DNA from: an uncultured Fidelibacterota bacterium
Lineage (GTDB): Bacteria > Marinisomatota > Marinisomatia > Marinisomatales > UBA1611
Length of the DNA stretch: 9,243 nucleotides
Direction: 5' to 3'
Assembly (NCBI GenBank): GCA_913043185.1
Contig: CAJWMI010000066.1
Coordinates: 1 to 9,243 of the forward strand
Shown: positions 1 through 9,067 of the stretch, piece after piece
How the letters are laid out: each line of letters opens with the position of its first letter
Position numbering within the stretch: the first letter of the stretch is position 1
The notes under the pieces: model-generated
Seen by the model: only the letters and a program-made list of their open reading frames with translations
The model's database searches: none
What the model was told of the DNA's origin: nothing
Program-made: the position numbers and the translations under genes

Positions 1-833
1 TGATCGAGTTTTATAATGGGCTTGAGCTGTTTGGCTACAGAAACCACAACTTTGGTAATATTATATCATCAAACCATAACATAAAATATGCTCTCAAACT
101 TTTCGATAGAAAAATAGTAGTTGAGCCTGACAGCTTAGATATTTTTAGTCAGGCAATTCCCGAGAGCGGTAAAGAAGGATCCATCTCTTTAGCATATACC
201 TTTGTAAAAAAACGCCCAGACCTAAACAATTTATATATCCCTAGAAATGGCTATGGGCTTAAACTAGAAGGGAATTTTGTTAATAAAAACATCTGGGGTG
301 ATTTTACATATAATCATTATAACATAGACGCTTATATCAATAAAAAATTAGGTCCTACTGTGTTATATATTCGTGGTAGGTATGAAATGATTTCTGGCAA
401 TCCTCCAGCTCAAGAAACAGCAGGCCTTGTTGATATTCCAAGTAATTATTATGCTGGTCAGATTATTTTTGGGAAAGAACATATGAGCCCAAGAGGCTGG
501 GGGGGTTCTAATTTAGGTGATCGAGCTTTTATGGGCTCAGCCGAATTAAGAAGTCCACTATTGAACCTAAGTGTATTGGAAATAATGAAAGTAATTAAAG
601 CAGGTAAATTATCTTTTTCATGTATTACAGATTTCGGAAAGGTATGGGGATCGGAAAATAATGATTGGGTCATTACTACAGGGTTAGAAGCTCGTTTAGC
701 GATAATTATTGGGAACATGCCACTGTTTATTTACAGTGCGGGGATTGCTCAGACAGTAGATCAATGGTCCGATAACCCTAAAGCAGAAGGGGTACAGCCC
801 TATATTAGGTTAGCACTGGTTAATCCATTTTAG
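1..833 (+). CDS. Outer-membrane surface antigen (D15/Omp85-like) beta-barrel, C-terminal part (5' truncated)
   Basis: The frame is open from the window edge (first full codon at position 3) to the TAG at 831-833, giving about 276 residues with no start visible, so the gene begins upstream. The sequence is rich in alternating hydrophobic/polar stretches typical of transmembrane beta-strands. A segment around positions 480-570 reads SPRGWGG, then LGDRAFMGSAELRSPL. This matches the conserved region of bacterial surface-antigen (D15) barrels, where an RG-type turn is followed by a strand with E-x-R-x-P-L. The last residue is Phe, the usual C-terminal signal for BAM-dependent insertion. No POTRA domains lie in the visible part, so I cannot tell whether this is BamA/TamA-like or, as in some marine bacteria, a barrel fused to a TolB/WD40-type domain. 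The stop codon overlaps that of the convergent gene at 830. Family assignment is moderately sure; the exact role is unknown. Confidence 0.72.
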   Translation, partial: IEFYNGLELFGYRNHNFGNIISSNHNIKYALKLFDRKIVVEPDSLDIFSQAIPESGKEGSISLAYTFVKKRPDLNNLYIPRNGYGLKLEGNFVNKNIWGDFTYNHYNIDAYINKKLGPTVLYIRGRYEMISGNPPAQETAGLVDIPSNYYAGQIIFGKEHMSPRGWGGSNLGDRAFMGSAELRSPLLNLSVLEIMKVIKAGKLSFSCITDFGKVWGSENNDWVITTGLEARLAIIIGNMPLFIYSAGIAQTVDQWSDNPKAEGVQPYIRLALVNPF

Positions 834-1540
834 TTGATAAAACCTGACCTGCTTATGGACAGATAAATATTGGTCGGGTTAGGTCTAAAACTAATTTTTT
901 GTGGCTCGGAATAGTTTTCCTGAACTATCCCCAGGGTTATGCCCCATTTATTAAATGGTACATAGTGTAACTCCAAAATAGTATGAAACCTTGATAGGTT
1001 AAACTTGATTTGTTCTGACACCTGATGAAAATACTCAAACTCTAACTTTGTGCTTAATTTTTCCCAGTTTTTATCAAAGGTTCCGGATCCTTTTATATAC
1101 GTTGTTTTTTCATCGCTTTCTATATAATCTGATTTGTCATAGGCCCACCCAATTTCAAAAGTCACATTTCCATTATTTATATTATTTAACAAACCTCCTA
1201 TGCCTTGATTGAAATGATATCTAAGGTTTTTTCCTGATTTATGATAAACATAAGTGTTAAAATGATAAAGGCTATTATTGAAATCATATTTGTTACTTGA
1301 TTTGGTTCTAACTCTTAAATCGGGAGATGAATCAAAAAAATGTCCAAAAAATCTTATATCTCTGAAACTATTATTGGTCACTCTTTTTATCCTATAATAA
1401 GTGGCGACACCTGTCTGGTTTATTGTTCCATTATTTACACCGCCGAATCGAACATAGTCTTTCCACTGTATATTATCATTGTCAGGATTGTGTGCAAGCA
1501 GGAAGGAGAGGGTAAAAAATACTGCTTGTTTTTTCATCAT
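830..1540 (-). CDS. Probable exported beta-rich envelope protein, function unknown
   Basis: A 236-residue protein starting MMKK, followed by a short hydrophobic core (AVFFTLSFLLA). This is a plausible Sec signal peptide ending near residue 16. The rest is rich in Asn, Tyr, Phe and Lys with many short amphipathic strands (for example near residues 90-130 and 145-200). It resembles small outer-membrane barrel proteins of the DUF481 (YdiY-like) type, but I see no diagnostic motif and it ends in Ile-Asn rather than Phe. The ATG overlaps the TGA of the upstream permease gene as ATGA (1537-1540), so it is probably translationally coupled to the ABC transporter and may be its envelope partner. The stop overlaps that of the convergent surface-antigen gene. 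The reading is secure as a gene; barrel topology is inference. Confidence 0.68.
   Translation of the reverse strand: MMKKQAVFFTLSFLLAHNPDNDNIQWKDYVRFGGVNNGTINQTGVATYYRIKRVTNNSFRDIRFFGHFFDSSPDLRVRTKSSNKYDFNNSLYHFNTYVYHKSGKNLRYHFNQGIGGLLNNINNGNVTFEIGWAYDKSDYIESDEKTTYIKGSGTFDKNWEKLSTKLEFEYFHQVSEQIKFNLSRFHTILELHYVPFNKWGITLGIVQENYSEPQKISFRPNPTNIYLSISRSGFIN
841..880 (+). other. Stem-loop just after the surface-antigen stop codon
   Basis: Arms 841-849 (AACCTGACC) and 872-880 (GGTCGGGTT) pair over 9 bp with one G-T wobble. The loop can form a further TTAT/ATAA stem (853-856 with 863-866). It starts 7 nt after the plus-strand stop and lies inside the last codons of the convergent minus-strand gene. 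No T-run follows directly (the nearest is 895-900), so it is not a canonical intrinsic terminator. It could be a 3'-end stabilising or Rho-stalling structure, or chance. Confidence 0.35.
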
Positions 1541-2301
1541 TGTTTTATTCTTTTTCCAGACTGCATCATTATTATAGCTAAGCTAGTAAATAATAATGTT
1601 AAAAAAACTGCCATCCAAAAACTTATAGTCACTGGTGAATCACTTATTTCGAGTATCATATACCGAATTCCATTAATCATATAATATATTGGATTTATAA
1701 AACTAAGACTCTGCGCCCAGTCGGGGAGCATTTTTATTGAATAAAAAATACCACCTAAAAAACTAAGTGGAGTCAGGAAAAAATTTTGTATCATAGCTAG
1801 CTGGTCCCAGCTTTCAGCAAGTTGCCCCATCACCAGTCCCATGCTGGAAAAAGCCCATGATACCAAAAATATAAACATCAAAGTACCTGGAAGGTTTGAA
1901 ATGGGCAAGTCAATTAAAATAACACCAACTAAAAGAACAAGAATCCCGTTAACCATTCCTCTTACTGTCCCACCTATGATATAGGCTAATGCGATCTCTA
2001 GACCAGATAGCGGCGCCGTAAGAAGATCTGGTAGTTGTTGAAGAAGCTTCATCTGAAGCATTGAGGATGAGGTGTTGGAAGAAGCATTAGTAAGGGTATT
2101 CATCATGATAAGCCCTGGAAGAATAAACATTGTATAAGATACTCCCTGTATCTCAGATATACGCTGCTCTAAAGTAAACCCGAATATTAATATATAAAGC
2201 ACAGAAGAAATGAGCCCTGGAATCACTGTCTGGCGGTATACAGAAAAAAATCTTCCGACCTCTCTGTTTGTTAGTGTCCAAAGACCAGTCCAATTAATCA
2301 T
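1537..2301 (-). CDS. ABC-2 type transporter permease, YadH-like
   Basis: A 254-residue inner-membrane protein, close to the usual length of the YadH/NodJ-type ABC-2 permeases. Six hydrophobic segments can be seen at about 27-44, 57-71, 103-130, 138-158, 173-189 and 225-246. The family's typical stretch is present near residues 177-215: PLSFLGGIFY, then a loop with LP-x-W, then a conserved NP-x-Y-x-x-NG-x-R pattern (INPIYYMINGIR). It lies 17 nt downstream of the matching ATPase gene, so the two should form one exporter, probably as a dimer of each subunit. The substrate cannot be told from sequence; family members export lipids, polysaccharides or drugs. No clear Shine-Dalgarno precedes the ATG. 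The C-terminus overlaps the start of the next gene by 4 nt. Confidence 0.9.
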   Translation of the reverse strand: MINWTGLWTLTNREVGRFFSVYRQTVIPGLISSVLYILIFGFTLEQRISEIQGVSYTMFILPGLIMMNTLTNASSNTSSSMLQMKLLQQLPDLLTAPLSGLEIALAYIIGGTVRGMVNGILVLLVGVILIDLPISNLPGTLMFIFLVSWAFSSMGLVMGQLAESWDQLAMIQNFFLTPLSFLGGIFYSIKMLPDWAQSLSFINPIYYMINGIRYMILEISDSPVTISFWMAVFLTLLFTSLAIIMMQSGKRIKQ

Positions 2302-2318
2302 GATATTTCAGTATGTTT

Positions 2319-3245
2319 TTATTCATTAATACTTTTCCCTGTAAGCTCTAAAAACACATCTTCTAATGAGGATGTTTCTGTTGCAATACTATGTATTGGG
2401 ATATTTATTTTTGTTAGTTTTTGAATAATCTCAGGGATGGCCTTTTCAGGGTCTTTTACAGTAAAATGCATTCTAGAGTCTTCAACAGTATAGGTTAGAC
2501 CAGGCAATAATACTTCGAGATCATTAATATTGTGTCCAGTTTGTACGGTTACACCAGATTTTCCAAGCTCTTTAGTTAGCTCTTTAGGAGATCCTTTTTT
2601 CAATATTTTTCCTTCATCAATGATGGCTACATTTTCACACAGCAGCTCAGCCTCTTCAATATAATGAGTCGTTAGTAATATGGTTTTTCCATTATTATGA
2701 AGCTCTTTCAGATACTTCCATAGATCATGTCTTAGTTCAACATCTACCCCCGCAGTTGGTTCATCTAGGATTAAAATATCTGGATCGTGAACGAGTGCTT
2801 TTGCGATTTGAAAACGTCGTTTCATACCTCCAGAAAGTTGACGAAGTCTTGAGTTTCTTTTTTTATCCAGGCCTAGTCTGATCAATAAATCATCAATTCT
2901 GTGTTTTGCTTTATTCGTAGTAATCCCATAATAGCCAGCCTGAAAATAAAGTAACCTTTCAATGGTAAAAAACCAGTCGACTGATAGCTCTTGAGCAGCA
3001 ATCCCAATCTTAGATCTTGTATATCGATAATCCGTTACTATATCCTTATCAAACACCAGACAAGTGCCGCGATCTTTAAATACCAGTCCAGTTAGAATAT
3101 TGATAGTTGTAGTTTTTCCTGCACCATTAGGGCCTAATAGTCCAAAAAACTCTCCCCTAGATATATGTATATCTACACCTTTAAGTGCGGGAACATTATT
3201 ATAGGATTTTGTTAAACCCTCAATTTGTATTGCTGTGCTAGGCAC
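2319..3245 (-). CDS. ABC transporter ATP-binding protein, YadG-like
   Basis: A 308-residue ATPase with every nucleotide-binding motif intact. Walker A is GPNGAGKTT at 38-46, the Q-loop Gln is at 85, the signature LSGGMKRR is at 137-144, and Walker B with catalytic Glu (ILILDEPTAGVD) is at 157-168. The switch His is at 194. The C-terminal extension ends in SLEDVFLELTGK, usual for ATPases paired with ABC-2 exporters. Length and order match the yadG-yadH pair of enterobacteria. The start is GTG (3243-3245); the N-terminus aligns with the normal family beginning, so an internal start is unlikely. No Shine-Dalgarno is visible. Only 6 nt separate it from the upstream small gene, which suggests co-transcription. 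It should power the adjacent permease at the inner membrane. Confidence 0.95.
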   Translation of the reverse strand: MPSTAIQIEGLTKSYNNVPALKGVDIHISRGEFFGLLGPNGAGKTTTINILTGLVFKDRGTCLVFDKDIVTDYRYTRSKIGIAAQELSVDWFFTIERLLYFQAGYYGITTNKAKHRIDDLLIRLGLDKKRNSRLRQLSGGMKRRFQIAKALVHDPDILILDEPTAGVDVELRHDLWKYLKELHNNGKTILLTTHYIEEAELLCENVAIIDEGKILKKGSPKELTKELGKSGVTVQTGHNINDLEVLLPGLTYTVEDSRMHFTVKDPEKAIPEIIQKLTKINIPIHSIATETSSLEDVFLELTGKSINE

Positions 3246-3251
3246 TTAGGA

Positions 3252-3569
3252 TTAATTAAACCCGATATGAGAATCAAATGGGCTAGGAAAGTCAAAACCT
3301 TCGGCCCCTGGGAAATGAGCTACAGATACGATGAATCCCCAAGGAATCAATATTGAGGCCTCTACTTTCTGGGTACCGGTTTTTTTATTGTTATTGATCT
3401 TTGGTATACTAAACTGTGGTTGATATATCCAAAGTCCATATTCGTCATAGCCCTTGACTCTTACAAAAAATTTATCGTTTTCTATACCAATTTTTTTTAG
3501 AGGTTCATAATTATCTAAAATAACAAGAATAATGTCGCCGACTATTTCTTCTATTTTCATTACATCCAT
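3252..3569 (-). CDS. Small hypothetical protein, about 105 aa
   Basis: I do not recognise this family. The frame opens from a TTG at 3575; ATG codons follow at 3569 and 3560, and I chose 3569. The 3560 ATG has a GGA a few bases upstream and is equally possible. The product has no signal peptide or membrane segment. It has an N-terminal acidic/hydrophobic part (IEEIVGDIILVILDNYEPLK), a middle predicted to be beta-rich with WIYQPQF, and an aromatic, Pro/Gly-rich end (PWGFIVSVAHFPGAEGF, then DFPSPF). It sits between ligA (about 50 nt gap upstream) and the ABC ATPase (6 nt downstream), all on one strand. Nothing in it suggests DNA repair or transport. Reality as a gene is likely because it fills the operon gap exactly; function is unknown. 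Confidence 0.6.
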   Translation of the reverse strand: MDVMKIEEIVGDIILVILDNYEPLKKIGIENDKFFVRVKGYDEYGLWIYQPQFSIPKINNNKKTGTQKVEASILIPWGFIVSVAHFPGAEGFDFPSPFDSHIGFN

Positions 3570-3619
3570 AAACAAACTTACTGCATAATTATTTATTTTA
3601 TATGGAACAAAATAAGGTT

Positions 3620-6074
<2,455 letters not shown>

Positions 6075-6081
<7 letters not shown>

Positions 6082-6593
6082 AGTTGTCCATTAATACTGT
6101 AATAGTCCATTTGTAACCTTTTAATTTCTTTTTTCTTTAGATCATATATTTCGCAGCTATCATAAGGTTTTGCGTAAACATGTAGGGTTGCCACCGGTTC
6201 TTTATAGCAGTTATTAATCGAATGTATGTCTGCAGGTCCATCGACGTATCCTGTTGGGGCATGAATTTTTTCTATTTGTTTTAGTCTAAGCGGTGTTTTT
6301 GACTCTAATCTATAGTTACATATTTCTAATGACCCGCTTACTACTTTAAACCAACACTTTTCTCCTTCATGCCCATGAACTGGGGACACCTGTCCTGCGT
6401 TCCAACATATTAACAGTATCTCAAAATTTGGATCTTTATATATCATGTTTCTGGTATATGTGTCTGCACTAAAGTGCAAATACTTTTCTAATAGTTTCAT
6501 AGAAAATTGTGATTTTGAAATAAAATCTGAAACTTCATTTATAGGAAAATTTTTATTAGAAAATAATTTTAGAGATCGAATAAATGAGTTCAT
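6075..6593 (-). CDS. Cysteine dioxygenase (type I, Arg-containing)
   Basis: A 172-residue cupin that should oxidise L-cysteine with O2 to cysteine sulfinate, using a non-haem iron held by three His. The iron ligands are His73, His75 (VHGHEG) and His124 (ADIHSI), matching His86, His88 and His140 of the mammalian enzyme. Tyr46-Thr47-Arg48-Asn49 matches the substrate-carboxylate-binding YTRN of mammals, so cysteine rather than 3-mercaptopropionate is the likely substrate. His138 and Tyr140 (TLHVY) match His155 and Tyr157. Cys80 sits exactly where mammalian Cys93 forms the Cys-Tyr crosslink; many bacterial enzymes have Gly there. An AAGGA Shine-Dalgarno (6600-6604 on the complement) lies 6 nt before the ATG. 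The ATG overlaps the stop of the upstream gene by one base (TAATG). No signal peptide, so cytoplasmic. Confidence 0.92.
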
Positions 6594-7048
6594 TATTTAT
6601 CCTTATTTAATTTAGACCAGTTTTCAATTTTTCTTTGCAAAATACTATTACTAAGACAGTCTTTTACCCAACTATTTTCTGGTATTTTCTTATTAACAAA
6701 ATAATTAATTGCACAATCGGAATCGCTCTCGAAACCCGATGGTATTTTTGGCTCGGGATAATGTTCAATAAGTATGAATTTATGAAATGGGATTTTTGAG
6801 TATTGTCCAATCAGTGACATAGCCTCCATCCCCATAAAGACATGGTTTTTATTATTAATATCCCCGTCTATATCTAATTGTAAAACCCTGCCTTCTTTAT
6901 TACTATATATATGTATGTCTAATAGATTTGGAAAATCATTAATCATTTCGCAATGATTTTTTAGCATTAAATATATTTGTTTATCTCCATAAAGTGGTTT
7001 CGACATGATTATACTTGTAAACATGAAAAATGTAATAATTTTCATCAT
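6593..7048 (-). CDS. Small secreted protein, function unknown
   Basis: A 151-residue product not recognised as any family. The N-terminus (MMK then a hydrophobic stretch to about residue 15) is a Sec signal peptide with probable cleavage around 15-21. The mature part has three Cys (33, 112, 131), of which the last two could form a disulfide in the periplasm. It also has a beta-rich centre (LLDIHIYSN, then GRVLQLDIDGDI) followed by a likely helical, basic C-terminus. No catalytic motif is evident. Its start overlaps the upstream stop as ATGA (7045-7048) and its stop shares one base with the dioxygenase ATG, so the three are probably translated together. The tight coupling to a cysteine-consuming enzyme is suggestive but not proof of a related role. 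Confidence 0.65.
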   Translation of the reverse strand: MMKIITFFMFTSIIMSKPLYGDKQIYLMLKNHCEMINDFPNLLDIHIYSNKEGRVLQLDIDGDINNKNHVFMGMEAMSLIGQYSKIPFHKFILIEHYPEPKIPSGFESDSDCAINYFVNKKIPENSWVKDCLSNSILQRKIENWSKLNKDK

Positions 7049-8010
7049 CGTATTCTTTTCTGTTTGTTGACCACGATTATACCAAAGATTAAAAGGAAAA
7101 AAACAACAAGGATAGATGTTTTTTGAATTTTTTTCTCTGAATAAACGACTGATGCAGCGCTCAATGTGTAATTTGCATTTAATAATGAGTCAAGGCCAAA
7201 CTTCCAGATCAGGGTATCTTGACTCATAGATAATGAGTTACTCGAAAATATTTGTCCAGGCATTAATAGTTTTATGACAAAAGAGTCATCTTTTAAGTCT
7301 AGCGATGCTTTTAAATAATCTTCATGCATTTTCATTTTTTTTGCAAGGTTTTTTGCAAACTGTTCGCCCTTTTTAAAAGGTTTTATTGCGGTTTTAATAA
7401 AACCTAGACGGTTTTCTTGTATATATTTCAAATCTTCAAATGTAGTTATTCTTGCAAATGAATTCTTAAAATGATTTACCAACCTTGCTCTGTTAAATTT
7501 ATAATTAACCTTTGTCGTATCTTTTTCCAGATCAATTAAGGATTGATTTATAATAACCGTCATTGCTTCTGGAAGCCACTCAAGGCTGTCAAGGTTATCA
7601 TTCTTCAGGGCTTCATAGAGCAATGGATAATGTTCTTTAATTGCTCTGCCAATAAACTCCATTTTAAAATTATATAAAGAAGATAAGGCTTTTGTTTTTT
7701 CTCCGCTTTTTATCTTAAAGGCAAGACTATATTCTGGTCTGAAATCAAAAATGGAATCTTTATAGATTGCTTCTGTAGTCATTTCCCATAGTGAATCTGT
7801 TTTTGATAAATTAAACGAGCTATTACCATCCTCATTGTATTGAAATGGATGGTGAAAGTCATTATCGTGGATATCAGTTGAGTCTCCAATGCTAAAAAAC
7901 TTTAAGTAAGTCTGCCCATCAGGGTAAACTTGTATAAATATTATATTTTCTACACAGGAAATATGAAATAGAATAAATAGGGGTAGAAAAACAAATAAAT
8001 TTTTAATCAT
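7045..8010 (-). CDS. Exported protein with N-terminal signal and C-terminal membrane anchor, function unknown
   Basis: A 321-residue protein from the ATG at 8010; an in-frame ATG at 8109 would add 33 residues without signal character and run into the divergent gene, so I reject it. The start gives MIKN plus a hydrophobic stretch ending in HISC (Cys19), a possible lipoprotein signal with an imperfect lipobox (His at -3). The middle is mixed: beta-rich early (IFIQVYPDG), helical and charged around 110-230. The segment PGQIFSSNSLSM...TLIWKFGLDSLL (about 251-278) resembles the last part of envelope proteins that end in a single helix. Here that helix is at about 298-314, followed by a basic tail (KQKRIR), so the bulk should face the periplasm with the C-terminus inside. 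This is probably the first gene of the minus-strand operon. Confidence 0.68.
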   Translation of the reverse strand: MIKNLFVFLPLFILFHISCVENIIFIQVYPDGQTYLKFFSIGDSTDIHDNDFHHPFQYNEDGNSSFNLSKTDSLWEMTTEAIYKDSIFDFRPEYSLAFKIKSGEKTKALSSLYNFKMEFIGRAIKEHYPLLYEALKNDNLDSLEWLPEAMTVIINQSLIDLEKDTTKVNYKFNRARLVNHFKNSFARITTFEDLKYIQENRLGFIKTAIKPFKKGEQFAKNLAKKMKMHEDYLKASLDLKDDSFVIKLLMPGQIFSSNSLSMSQDTLIWKFGLDSLLNANYTLSAASVVYSEKKIQKTSILVVFFLLIFGIIVVNKQKRIR

Positions 8011-8028
8011 ATTAACAGAATTTACAAT
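8000..8028 (+). promoter_or_regulatory. Candidate promoter of the LPP20-like gene
   Basis: TACAAT at 8023-8028 is a 5/6 match to the -10 box. Seventeen nt upstream, 8000-8005 (TTTTTA) is only a poor -35. A start near 8035 would leave a roughly 20-nt leader that carries the Shine-Dalgarno at 8042-8048. The -10 overlaps that of the opposing candidate promoter. Confidence 0.3.
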
Positions 8029-8057
8029 TTTATTTATTGTTAGGGGAGTTGCGCCAA
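8027..8057 (-). promoter_or_regulatory. Candidate promoter of the minus-strand operon
   Basis: On the minus strand a TTGGCG hexamer (8057-8052) and TAAAAT (8032-8027) are separated by 19 nt. They match the sigma-70 consensus at 4/6 and 5/6, but the spacing is long. Transcription would start near 8020, leaving about 10 nt before the ATG at 8010. Weak evidence, supported mainly by its position at the head of the block. Confidence 0.3.
8042..8048 (+). promoter_or_regulatory. Shine-Dalgarno that favours the 8057 start
   Basis: AGGGGAG lies 8 nt upstream of the ATG at 8057. It is the strongest ribosome-binding site in the window, where most genes have none. It supports 8057 over the in-frame ATG at 8084, which has no purine-rich site before it but would give a cleaner signal peptide. 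Confidence 0.5.
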
Positions 8058-8944
8058 TGATAGAATTAATGTTATTTTTTGCTATGCTTAAACAATCCAT
8101 CAGTAGCATAATACTTCTGATTTTATTTATGGGTGTTAGCTCAATAAATGCACAAAAATCTCAACCCCGTTCTTTTATCGTAAACACTGATGAGGGGTTT
8201 ATTGATTACTCGAATAGAATTATTGTCTGTAGAGGGACGGCTGATATAGAAGAGAGAACCCCGATTGATAATTCTCTTGATATTATTGAAAAAAATATAA
8301 AAATAGCTAAGGCTGAAGCTCGTACTAAAGCAAGAACCAATCTAGTTGAATTAATGAAACAAGTAAATTTTGATGGTAGATTGGTTGGGGAGTTGATGAG
8401 TGAAGAGCCTTTAATTGAAAGTCGGCTAGAAGGATTAATAGGGAGCGCATATCAGCAAGGCGAAATAGAATATTTAGAAGGAAAAAAAGTAGCTATTGCT
8501 CTCGCCGTAAGGATGTCAGGTTTGTCAGAAATACTGACTGATATTGAAGGATATAAAAATGATAATATGAACCCGGCCTATTTAATGACGAGTGCTGCTA
8601 TACCAAAAAGTCAGCGTGTTTCTGGAATTGTTATTGATGCCCGCGAGCATGCTGTTGATCCTTCAATGAGTCCTGAGGTGATTGATATGCAAGGGAATTT
8701 AGTATATGGCACGACAAGCTATTCTAGGTCAAAGGCAGTAAATCGCGGACCGGTAGGCTATGCATATTCTATGGACGATAGGAATGTTAGCCAACGCGTT
8801 GGTAGCAACCCATTAGTTATAGAGGCTGTCGGGTCTTTGGATGATGATGTCTATATCACCAGCATGGATGCTGAAAAGGTTAGAAGTGCTGAGAAAAGCT
8901 TTGGTGTTTTGTCAAACTGTAGAGTTATGCTCTTATTGCAATAA
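8057..8944 (+). CDS. LPP20/FlgP-like periplasmic protein
   Basis: A 295-residue exported protein. A signal peptide ends near INA-QK (about residues 31-33); the hydrophobic core is at 16-29. There is no lipobox Cys, unlike Helicobacter LPP20. An LPP20-type domain spans about 52-155: a strand with IVCRGTADI, an Ala/Arg-rich helix (AKAEARTKARTNLVELM), and a strand with KVAIALAVRM. The second half (about 186-292) begins SGIVIDAREHAVDPSMSPEVID, close to the G-x-x-IDARG...P-x-x-P motif of FlgP/FlgT-like proteins, where the usual Gly after AR is Glu here. It ends in hydrophobic CRVMLLLQ. Related proteins sit at the outer membrane or flagellar base, but no flagellar gene is nearby, so a motility role is not supported. 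It is transcribed divergently from the long minus-strand block and followed by a strong terminator. Confidence 0.78.
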   Translation: MIELMLFFAMLKQSISSIILLILFMGVSSINAQKSQPRSFIVNTDEGFIDYSNRIIVCRGTADIEERTPIDNSLDIIEKNIKIAKAEARTKARTNLVELMKQVNFDGRLVGELMSEEPLIESRLEGLIGSAYQQGEIEYLEGKKVAIALAVRMSGLSEILTDIEGYKNDNMNPAYLMTSAAIPKSQRVSGIVIDAREHAVDPSMSPEVIDMQGNLVYGTTSYSRSKAVNRGPVGYAYSMDDRNVSQRVGSNPLVIEAVGSLDDDVYITSMDAEKVRSAEKSFGVLSNCRVMLLLQ

Positions 8945-8968
8945 ATGGGAAGGATTATTTTAAACAGA

Positions 8969-8991
8969 CTAATAATTAGAATATTTATTAG
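8969..8991. repeat. Inverted repeat, 7-bp arms
   Basis: CTAATAA (8969-8975) and TTATTAG (8985-8991) are perfect complements around a 9-nt spacer. It lies between the LPP20-like stop and the terminator, and 52 nt upstream of the carA -10 box. It could be an operator or a weak A+T hairpin. Confidence 0.4.
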
Positions 8992-8992
8992 T

Positions 8993-9006
8993 GTTCATAT
9001 TTGAAC
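8993..9006. repeat. Inverted repeat, 5-bp arms, overlapping the terminator stem
   Basis: GTTCA (8993-8997) and TGAAC (9002-9006) are perfect complements around TATT. The last three bases are also the first three of the terminator's 5' arm, so in RNA the two stems exclude each other in part. Confidence 0.35.
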
Positions 9007-9038
9007 GGTCATTCATTTTTTGAGTGGCCGTTTTTTTT
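9004..9038 (+). terminator. Intrinsic terminator after the LPP20-like gene
   Basis: Arms 9004-9014 and 9022-9032 pair over 11 bp (core AACGG with CCGTT, two G-T wobbles) around a 7-nt loop. They run straight into eight T residues (9031-9038). This is a textbook Rho-independent terminator for the plus-strand gene ending at 8944. Confidence 0.9.
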
Positions 9039-9048
9039 GCCATATAAT
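9020..9048 (+). promoter_or_regulatory. Probable sigma-70-type promoter of carA
   Basis: A perfect TATAAT (9043-9048) lies exactly 17 nt after TTGAGT (9020-9025), a 4/6 match to the -35 box that is inside the terminator's loop and 3' arm. Transcription would start near 9055, leaving a leader of about 13 nt without a Shine-Dalgarno before the ATG. Confidence 0.6.
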
Positions 9049-9067
9049 GGAAATTATCACAAAATAA

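Noticed and set aside
1..541. Similarity between bases 1-26 and about 519-541 (both TGATCGAG...TTTTAT...GGGCT)
   Set aside because: The two copies are in different reading frames and diverge at once outside the short match, so it is probably coincidence.
458..718. Minus-strand open frame opposite the surface-antigen gene
   Set aside because: It is the antisense shadow of a convincing barrel-coding frame and has no recognisable domain or upstream signals.
1340..1684. Plus-strand open frame crossing the start of the beta-rich gene and the end of the permease gene
   Set aside because: It runs antisense across two well-supported genes with low-complexity Ile-rich composition.
3570..3575. TTG start for the 105-aa unknown
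   Set aside because: ATG codons follow at 3569 and 3560 and no ribosome-binding site favours the TTG.
8011..8109. N-terminal extension of the exported unknown to the ATG at 8109
   Set aside because: It would overlap the divergent gene's start and place 33 non-signal residues before a good signal peptide.
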